Assembly: GCA_031274045.1 (NCBI GenBank)
Contig: JAISQS010000676.1
Location: 1 to 7,149 of the forward strand
DNA length: 7,149 nt
From: Planctomycetaceae bacterium
GTDB taxonomy: Bacteria > Planctomycetota > Planctomycetia > Pirellulales > Thermoguttaceae
Direction: 5' to 3'
The position numbers and the translations under genes are program-made. Shown in pieces: positions 1-5,114 of the stretch. Under the pieces are notes generated by a model. It was not told the origin of the DNA and did no database searches. It was given only the letters and a program-made list of their open reading frames with translations. Position 1 is the stretch's first letter, and the number at the start of each line of letters is the position of its first letter.

Positions 1-220
1 TTAATAAGGGGATAAGGGCGCGGATTAGGGGGGACATTGTGTTACTAAGGGAGAAGGAATCGGTAACCAGTTGCGGATTGGTTAAGACTCAATATTGGTT
101 ATACAAATTTTCACGATGACATTAAAAAAAGGAATTATCAAGTGCAAAAAGTATATCTGATGTAATACAATGCTACTAATGTTGTTTTGTTGGGAAAAAT
201 AAGGTTGTAAATAAGGTCGA
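1..220. other. Left-edge stretch with no supported gene
   Basis: No recognisable gene, RNA or terminator is visible downstream of the adenosyltransferase. The first 60 bases are purine-rich on the plus strand with several AAGGG/TAGGGG runs. One plus-strand frame is open from base 3 to a TGA at 117-119 (38 codons). It could be the tail of a gene entering from the left, but its translation matches nothing I recognise and I do not call it. Confidence 0.5.
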
Positions 221-757
221 TTAGAGCGGATATTGCGCTGATACATTATTACTTTTTTTGCTGCGGCTCAGAACGAACAACAGGTCGCTTAACCGATTCA
301 GGTACATTAGAAGTGTTGGAGAGAGTTTTTGGTCGATTTGTTTTAGCTCAACTAAACGCCTTTCGGCTCGCCTGCAAATTGTGCGGGCAAGATGCAAAAA
401 CGCGGATACTTTGCCCTCGCCCGCTATCACAAACTCAGTCAATCGCGGCAACCCGTCACCCGACTCGTCAATATCCAACTCAATACGATTTACGTTTTCT
501 TGCGTAATGTAACATCGCGAGCCGTCCGGCGCGGCAACCTCAGAAAGAAAGTTGATCAACTCTTTTTGAATACGGCAAATTATATCGCAAAAGTGCTTGT
601 CCGATTCGATTGTCCGCGTTATTCCAAGCACTGCCGACAGCTCGTCAATTGTTCCGATGACCTCGATTCGCAAATCGCTTTTTAGCACACGAACCCCGTA
701 CAAAAGCGAAGTCTCGCCCCCGTCGCCGCCGCGTGTATAAATACGAAATTCACTCAT
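221..757 (-). CDS. Cob(I)alamin adenosyltransferase, PduO type
   Basis: It transfers the 5'-deoxyadenosyl group of ATP to cob(I)alamin, giving the adenosylcobalamin used by radical enzymes such as methylmalonyl-CoA mutase or class II ribonucleotide reductase; the enzyme is cytosolic. From the ATG at 757 the product has 178 residues, normal for this family. The N-terminal ATP-binding motif IYTRGGDGGETSLL (residues 6-19) is followed by VIGTIDELSAVLG (33-45). The C-terminal half has the signature ARTICRRAERR (124-134) and YLNRLSDLLFVLSR (152-165), typical of the trimeric helical bundle. A TTG at 772 and a GTG at 769 are alternative starts; neither they nor the ATG has a clear Shine-Dalgarno sequence, and I prefer the ATG because the product then begins close to the conserved motif. 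The usual PGG before the C-terminal helix reads AGE here. It lies 169 bases beyond rpsB behind a probable terminator, so it is probably transcribed separately. No cobalamin riboswitch box is seen in the spacer. The symbol could be pduO or cobO-like, so none is given. Confidence 0.93.
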   Translation of the reverse strand: MSEFRIYTRGGDGGETSLLYGVRVLKSDLRIEVIGTIDELSAVLGITRTIESDKHFCDIICRIQKELINFLSEVAAPDGSRCYITQENVNRIELDIDESGDGLPRLTEFVIAGEGKVSAFLHLARTICRRAERRLVELKQIDQKLSPTLLMYLNRLSDLLFVLSRSKKSNNVSAQYPL

Positions 758-892
758 CTGAAATTGCACCAAGCTCAGTTAAATATCAGTCAGCCGACTT
801 GACGTAACTTGACTCCGCCACAATCGTAACGATGGCAAAATCATCACCGCATCGGCTTCAGAATACTATCGACATTGACTCAATTTGCGCAC

Positions 893-920
893 AAAAAAGC
901 TCGTTGTGAAGTTGCACAAC
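893..920 (-). terminator. Probable intrinsic terminator of rpsB
   Basis: On the minus strand, seven bases after the rpsB TGA, GTTGTG pairs with CACAAC around a six-base loop (920-903). Four bases later comes a run of six T (898-893). The stem is short and not GC-rich and the T run is slightly displaced, so termination may be weak; the position right after the gene is what supports the call. Confidence 0.45.
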
Positions 921-926
921 CGCTAA

Positions 927-1655
927 TCACGCAACATACTCATCATCTTTGTCAATACCAGCTTCCCTACGTCCTTCAGAAACCGCATCGGCAAGACAAC
1001 GCATGATAACTTCAATTGATCTTATTGAGTCGTCGTTGCCCGGAATTATCAAATCGACTTCGTCGGGATCGGAGTCGGTGTCGATCAATGACACTGTTAC
1101 GATACCGAGTTTTTGTGCTTCCTTTACAGCGTTCTTCTCTTTTTTCGGGTCGACTATGACCATTGTTTCGGGGAATCTCGCCATATCGCGTATACCGTTT
1201 AGGTTTCGGTACATTTTTCGGTATTCGCGTTGTAGAGAGGACTGCATTTTTTTTGAGTAGGAATGCAGTTGTTCGCCGCCGAGTATTTCTTCGAGTTCTT
1301 TGAGGCGGTTTAGTCGGGATCGTATGGTTGGGAAATTTGTCAAAGTCCCTCCAAGCCACCGGTCAGCCACGTATGGCATTCCGCAACGTGCGGCTTCGGT
1401 TTTAATCGATTCTGATGCTTGGCGTTTTGTCCCGACAAATAAGATCAGGCTTCCCTGTGCGGCAACCTGCTTCAGATATTTTTTTGCCCGCAAAATACCG
1501 CGAACGGTCTCGCGAACATCAATAATGTGGATTAACTTGCGGCGACCATAAACGTAAGGTCGCATCTTCGGATTCCACATACTCGCACGGTGTCCAAAAT
1601 GAACTCCCGCGTCAATCAATTCCTGTACTGATACAGGAGCAGAAACTTGCGTCAT
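927..1655 (-). CDS. rpsB: 30S ribosomal protein S2
   Basis: S2 is a structural protein of the small ribosomal subunit, bound late in assembly between head and body; in well-studied bacteria it needs S1 or zinc-containing partners for stable function. The 242-residue product is full length. Family landmarks are in order: AGVHFGHR (16-23), [10 protein letters not shown] (28-37), LFVGTKRQA (72-80), the signature [10 protein letters not shown] (99-108), the coiled-coil hairpin region (about 115-160), [15 protein letters not shown] (166-180) and [12 protein letters not shown] (204-215). It ends in an acidic tail DKDDEYVA. The ATG at 1655 is the first residue of the usual S2 N-terminus; only a weak AGAAAG lies upstream. 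In most bacteria tsf follows rpsB directly; here 169 bases of spacer and an adenosyltransferase follow instead. Hairpins just before and just after the start codon suggest translational control. Confidence 0.98.
   Translation of the reverse strand: MTQVSAPVSVQELIDAGVHFGHRASMWNPKMRPYVYGRRKLIHIIDVRETVRGILRAKKYLKQVAAQGSLILFVGTKRQASESIKTEAARCGMPYVADRWLGGTLTNFPTIRSRLNRLKELEEILGGEQLHSYSKKMQSSLQREYRKMYRNLNGIRDMARFPETMVIVDPKKEKNAVKEAQKLGIVTVSLIDTDSDPDEVDLIIPGNDDSIRSIEVIMRCLADAVSEGRREAGIDKDDEYVA
1621..1638 (-). promoter_or_regulatory. Perfect hairpin inside the start of rpsB
   Basis: TCCTGTA and TACAGGA form a perfect seven-base-pair stem around a four-base loop. In the rpsB message it covers nucleotides +18 to +35, over codons 6-12, within the footprint of an initiating ribosome. 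A stem this tight is uncommon just after a start codon of a highly expressed gene, so it may tune initiation. It could also be a chance result of the codons for Pro-Val-Ser-Val-Gln. Confidence 0.35.
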
Positions 1656-1669
1656 AAATTTCGCTTTCT

Positions 1670-1724
1670 AATGTTGATTCCGTCGGCACATTGTCTTTGG
1701 TTGTCTGTCAAAAAACGGAACATT
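1670..1724 (-). promoter_or_regulatory. Candidate rpsB leader hairpin
   Basis: TTCCGT (1678-1683) pairs with ACGGAA (1715-1720), and beyond a four-base bulge AATG (1670-1673) pairs with CATT (1721-1724), giving ten pairs enclosing about 31 bases. The structure ends 15 bases before the rpsB ATG. Ribosomal protein genes, including rpsB in several bacteria, are often controlled by their own product binding a leader structure, so that role is plausible, but the sequence was not matched to any described S2 leader. Confidence 0.35.
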
Positions 1725-1849
1725 ACAACAAAAAATCATAACAACCTTCTCTTGACTCATTCCGGCAACGTTTTGGAACCAGCAATCTTTACGGTCTGAA
1801 AATAAAAAATCGTCTTGCCCAATGGACCGGACAAAAAACAAAACGAATC

Positions 1850-1891
1850 GGTCAACTTGACCACAAACATCCAAACCCAATTGACCACAAA
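1850..1891. repeat. Operator-like inverted and direct repeats
   Basis: GGTCAACTTGACC (1850-1862) is a perfect six-base inverted repeat around one base. TTGACCACAAA occurs at 1857-1867 and again at 1881-1891, 24 bases apart, so one half-site of the palindrome is also part of the direct repeat. The spacing is close to two helical turns. The site lies about 200 bases before the rpsB start; a binding site for a dimeric regulator is possible but unproven. Confidence 0.4.
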
Positions 1892-2060
1892 GCCAACCGA
1901 AATTTGAAAAAGCCGCGAGAGTTTATCAGACATTCACATTCCGTCAACAGGGGGGAGACAATATTTCACATGACGGCGACGCAATGTTTATGGGGGAATA
2001 TTTCAAACTTCACTTGCCGCAAAGGGCATAAAGATCATTCAAAGAACGCTATTAAATTCC

Positions 2061-2126
2061 TTGCGAACTTTTGCGAACTTTGCTGTAAAAATCCTTTACA
2101 AATACACAATAAAAATTAGCGAACTT
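2061..2126. repeat. Short GCGAACTT repeats
   Basis: TTGCGAACTT is repeated exactly in tandem at 2061-2070 and 2071-2080, and GCGAACTT recurs at 2119-2126. They lie between the end of the 530-residue gene and rpsB. No function can be assigned; they might be binding sites or slipped-strand duplications. Confidence 0.5.
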
Positions 2127-2177
2127 AATACTACTAAATCGAAGCCCGACAAAAAATGACGTAATCAGGAATTTTTG

Positions 2178-3770
2178 TTATAGTTTTGTTGTATTTTGTT
2201 TGAGTTGGAATAGTGTTTCGTTGTTGTTTGGGTTTGTTGTTTTTTTATTTTTTTGGTCTGGTTCGTCTGTGGGCAATAGCGGGACGAAAAATTTCGATAA
2301 CGATGTCAAAGGCACAATCGGCGCGTTGTCCGGCGCGAAGACCGATAAGATTGTGTGATACGAGACCGGTTGGCGATTGTTCTTTGGCATGGCAACCATC
2401 ATTGGTTGCGTTTGGACTCCGTCTCCCAAATTTATCATAAGGACATTGTCAATATTCTCCGACACTGAGGGCCAGAAAATTGCACCGTCGCGGCGGAGTT
2501 GATAATTGAATATGCAGGAGCCGAACGGATACTCCGAACGAGGCGAATCGAGCAACGACGCAGGCGTGACAGTCAACGCGAATTGTTGCACAAGACGATG
2601 AAAAAAATTTCGTTCAATAGCACCATCTATCACCTCCATCCAACCATCCGCCGATAACATACCATCACCCAAAACAGCTTCATTGACTTGCAAGCCCTTG
2701 ACCTTGCCGCGAATTCCAAAGTAACTTCCATCTGGCAAAACTTGCGTAATATCAATATCATTGAAGAATACGTTGCGCAAACTATACGTCCAATTTGAAT
2801 CCGCACCATAACCAAACCGCTCCGTACTCGCCGTAATTTCGCCAAGAAATCTTGCGGGTAATTGACCAAAAACACGGAATTGCGGACAAAATAACGAAAC
2901 AAACTCACACGGCAACGGTCTACTACCCGTCTTCAAACTAACAGATAAATTACGCGAATTTCGCCTGCGAACCACCGACACAAATTCACGTTCCGTCTCC
3001 GAAACCACCGGTATCAAAAAACTCCACTCCGACCTAACCGCCGACTCCGTTTGATAAAGATTCCCAACAACAAACCGCGTCTCAAACCGCTCCAAACTCG
3101 TTGCCAAAACCGTAACCTCATCCATCGTCACCAACACCGGCTCACCGGAAAGCTCAAACATATTCGACAACAAACTCGACAAACCATCACGCAACTCCAA
3201 ACCAACATCATAATCACCAATTCCACCGCTAACTCCACCACTGACACCACCGCCAATTCCACCGCTAACTTGATCACGCTGCTTAAGATCAACAACAGAA
3301 CGCACAACAGAAATATGCCAAAAACCATCACGACGACCAGAAACTCCCCCCCAAAAACCGCGCGACTTGCCGCTAAAAAAATTTAACACCGACGTAAATA
3401 TTCCGCCGGAAAAATTAGATTGCGAATACGAATCACTAACTTGCAAACCAACTGCTCCCGGAAATAAACGACTCCTATCCTTCGCTGCTGTAATATAAGT
3501 AACATCAACCTCAGATGCCGAAAAAAACGGCTTGCGCGACTCGCGGCAAAAAAAACGGACTTTACGCAAACGAACCTTGTTAAATTTACGATAATCAACA
3601 GAACCAATCTCACACGTAAGACCAGTACGCAACGAAATCACTTGCTCAAATAAATAAACATTCGTCGGTAACTTGCGCAAAAAAATCCCAGCCGTTATAA
3701 GCAATGTCAATAACGGACAAAATACAAAAAATATCAACACCAAAATAAATTTACGCGTGTTTTCGTGCAA
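2178..3770 (-). CDS. Membrane-anchored protein of unknown function with AsmA-like N-terminus
   Basis: I do not recognise this protein as a named gene. The 530-residue product has one strong hydrophobic segment at about residues 7-31 after a short basic start, so it is probably anchored in the inner membrane with the bulk in the periplasm. Residues 36-92 (FEQVISLRTGLTCEIGSVDY, then VRLRKVRFF and ASEVDVTY) resemble the opening strands of AsmA/TamB-type envelope proteins, where a strand-rich domain follows one anchor. Residues about 167-185 are an unusual Gly-Ser-Val-Ile run encoded by DNA repeats. The end (from about 505) is rich in Asn, Thr, Lys and Gln and probably disordered. The start is a TTG; AAGG lies ten bases upstream and no ATG is near. 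It begins 105 bases after aroC, possibly in one transcript. Base use changes strongly along the gene: G/T-rich at the start, A/C-rich at the end. An AsmA-like role in lipid or envelope transport is inference only. Confidence 0.8.
   Translation of the reverse strand: MHENTRKFILVLIFFVFCPLLTLLITAGIFLRKLPTNVYLFEQVISLRTGLTCEIGSVDYRKFNKVRLRKVRFFCRESRKPFFSASEVDVTYITAAKDRSRLFPGAVGLQVSDSYSQSNFSGGIFTSVLNFFSGKSRGFWGGVSGRRDGFWHISVVRSVVDLKQRDQVSGGIGGGVSGGVSGGIGDYDVGLELRDGLSSLLSNMFELSGEPVLVTMDEVTVLATSLERFETRFVVGNLYQTESAVRSEWSFLIPVVSETEREFVSVVRRRNSRNLSVSLKTGSRPLPCEFVSLFCPQFRVFGQLPARFLGEITASTERFGYGADSNWTYSLRNVFFNDIDITQVLPDGSYFGIRGKVKGLQVNEAVLGDGMLSADGWMEVIDGAIERNFFHRLVQQFALTVTPASLLDSPRSEYPFGSCIFNYQLRRDGAIFWPSVSENIDNVLMINLGDGVQTQPMMVAMPKNNRQPVSYHTILSVFAPDNAPIVPLTSLSKFFVPLLPTDEPDQKNKKTTNPNNNETLFQLKQNTTKL
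3217..3270 (-). repeat. Repeats encoding a Gly-rich run
   Basis: An exact 18-base unit, CCAATTCCACCGCTAACT on the plus strand, occurs at 3217-3234 and 3253-3270 with a related 18-base segment between them, giving a 36-base period. It lies in frame within the 530-residue gene and encodes alternating GGIGGGVSGG-type segments. Such repeats readily change copy number by slippage without breaking the frame. Confidence 0.8.
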
Positions 3771-3784
3771 GTGATTGTACCTTA

Positions 3785-3823
3785 ATTGTTGATTGCTGAT
3801 TTTAGATTGTTGATTGTGATTTT
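3785..3823. repeat. Imperfect tandem repeat before the 530-residue gene
   Basis: ATTGTTGATTGCTGATTTT (3785-3803) is followed two bases later by ATTGTTGATTGTGATTTT (3806-3823), differing by one deleted base. It lies in the spacer between aroC and the 530-residue gene, ending 15 bases before the TTG start. It looks like a slippage product; a role in expression is possible because of the position. Confidence 0.6.
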
Positions 3824-3875
3824 GTCTTAAATTTACCGTAAAATTTTAAATCTCAAATCACGAATCAGCTCTTAT

Positions 3876-5006
3876 TCAGCACTTACATTGATCATTGAGC
3901 ATTGCTTCTAGTATTGTGATTGCTAGTACGTTTTGTGCGACGACGCTTGCTGCAGGTACGGCGCAGACATCGCTTCTTTCGTATGTTGCGTTCGATTGTT
4001 TTTTTGTGTTCCAATCGATTGACTTGAGCGGCAGCCGCATTGTTGGAATCGGTTTCATTGCACATCGGACAACAATAGTTGATCCGTTTGATATGCCTCC
4101 TTCTATTCCTCCGGCGTTATTTGTGCGTCGGTAATAACCTTGATTGGCGGAGGATTTTTGTGCTTCGTCGTATCCTATTGGGTCGTGCATTTTTGAGCCG
4201 CGTGTTTTTGCAGCCGCAAAACCTAATCCGATTTCGACTCCTTTGATAGCTTGAATTGACATTATGTTCATTGCAATTTTCGCGTCGAGTTTTTGATTCC
4301 ATTGTGTGTGTGAACCGATTCCGATTGGTACATTGAACGCGCGTATCTCAATTAACCCGCCGACAGAATCTCCGCCTAATGTCGCGTCGTCAACTATCTC
4401 TCTGAATTTCGCCTCACGATTCGCCGCGATAGAATCCGAAAAAGCAGTGTAAAATTCACTGCCGTTACGTCTGGATAAAAGTTCACTTGGGTCAAGCAAA
4501 TCAATCTCCCGCTCAAATTCACGCTTTTGCAATTCATCCCAACTTGAATCCGCGTCACCAATACTACGGACAAAACCAACAACCGCTATCCCTTTTGATT
4601 CAAGATACTGATTCGCCAACGCACCGGCAGCAACACGCGCAGCCGTCTCACGCGCACTTGCCCGCTCCATGATCGGACGAATCGGCAACCCAAATTTAAC
4701 CGCACCAGCCAAGTCAACATGACCCGGACGCGGATTAACTATCTCCGGCGCAGAATCAATACGGCTATCCTTGTTCACAATCCAAAACGACAACGGCGCA
4801 CCGGTCGATTTACCTTGCCAAATTCCTGTCAATATCTCAATTTTATCCGCCTCAATTTGTTGCCTGCCGCCGCGACCATAACCGCCCTGCCGCCGCCGTA
4901 ACTCAAAATTTATCTTGTCAACATCTATCAAAAATCCCGACGGAAAACCCTCAATAAATGCCAAAAGCCCACGACCATGAGATTCACCAGCAGTTCTATA
5001 TTCCAT
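3876..5006 (-). CDS. aroC: Chorismate synthase
   Basis: It performs the last common step of the shikimate pathway: trans-elimination of phosphate from 5-enolpyruvylshikimate-3-phosphate to give chorismate, using reduced FMN without net redox change. The product feeds Phe, Tyr, Trp, folate and quinone synthesis in the cytosol. The 376-residue product is full length. Visible landmarks are GESHG (7-11) with the catalytic His10, RRQGGYGRGGRQ (38-49), which is the Bacillus-type variant of this loop, RPGHVDLAGAVKFG (93-106) with the second active-site His96, RASARETAARVAAGA (115-129), NNAGGIEGGISNG (296-308) that contacts FMN and substrate, and RSDVCAVPAA (344-353). All expected catalytic positions are present; RPGHVD replaces the commoner RPGHAD. 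The ATG at 5006 gives the standard N-terminus. It is followed 105 bases later by the 530-residue gene and preceded by a strong hairpin. Plus-strand composition flips near 4330, about codon 225. Confidence 0.98.
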   Translation of the reverse strand: MEYRTAGESHGRGLLAFIEGFPSGFLIDVDKINFELRRRQGGYGRGGRQQIEADKIEILTGIWQGKSTGAPLSFWIVNKDSRIDSAPEIVNPRPGHVDLAGAVKFGLPIRPIMERASARETAARVAAGALANQYLESKGIAVVGFVRSIGDADSSWDELQKREFEREIDLLDPSELLSRRNGSEFYTAFSDSIAANREAKFREIVDDATLGGDSVGGLIEIRAFNVPIGIGSHTQWNQKLDAKIAMNIMSIQAIKGVEIGLGFAAAKTRGSKMHDPIGYDEAQKSSANQGYYRRTNNAGGIEGGISNGSTIVVRCAMKPIPTMRLPLKSIDWNTKKQSNATYERSDVCAVPAASVVAQNVLAITILEAMLNDQCKC

Positions 5007-5050
5007 ATTTTTGAAATGTTATAAATAACGGGTTGAGCGCAAGTGAAACA

Positions 5051-5089
5051 AGCCCGCTTGAGTTGATATGAGATGTCATTGAGCGGGCT
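5051..5089 (-). terminator. Strong hairpin between the Cx4CH gene and aroC
   Basis: AGCCCGCT (5051-5058) pairs perfectly with AGCGGGCT (5082-5089) around a 23-base loop; two G-T pairs and one A-T pair could extend it inward. It sits 25 bases after the stop of the 492-residue gene and 45 bases before the aroC start. No T run follows on either strand, so it is not a classical intrinsic terminator; it may protect the 3' end of the upstream message, end it with other factors, or control aroC. Confidence 0.5.
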
Positions 5090-5114
5090 GTATTGGCTTG
5101 CAGTTATCGTTGCG

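Larger units (their letters stand above)
1656..2177. other. 522-base gene-poor region upstream of rpsB
   Basis: This is the longest gap between confident genes. It should hold the rpsB promoter and leader on the minus strand and the end of the 530-residue gene's transcript. No clear sigma-70 pair, tRNA or riboswitch was recognised. It holds the leader hairpin at 1670-1724, an inverted repeat plus 11-base direct repeats at 1850-1891, and GCGAACTT repeats at 2061-2126. Two small ORFs, 1668-1880 minus (70 codons) and 1904-2119 plus (71 codons), have no recognisable domain and read like noncoding sequence; neither is called. Confidence 0.6.

Noticed and set aside
3..119. Plus-strand frame open from the left edge to a TGA at 117-119
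   Set aside because: Only 38 codons, unrecognised, and its composition does not support coding; there is too little to call a partial gene.
758..926. Possible cobalamin riboswitch ahead of the adenosyltransferase
   Set aside because: No B12-box-like sequence or the needed multi-stem structure is visible in this short spacer.
1012..1359. Minus-strand 115-codon ORF within rpsB
   Set aside because: It is an out-of-frame reading of a certain rpsB gene, Arg- and Thr-rich without a domain.
1668..1880. Minus-strand 70-codon ORF just upstream of rpsB
   Set aside because: No recognisable domain, odd composition rich in Phe and Cys, and it overlaps the leader hairpin; it reads like untranslated leader.
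1904..2119. Plus-strand 71-codon ORF in the rpsB upstream region
   Set aside because: No domain and no neighbour on the same strand; only its shorter 1970-2119 form has a plausible ribosome site, and that is kept as a weak finding.
3051..3386. Plus-strand 111-codon ORF rich in Thr and Asn
   Set aside because: It is the opposite strand of the 530-residue gene; its repeats mirror the Gly-rich run and the A/C-rich composition removes stops.
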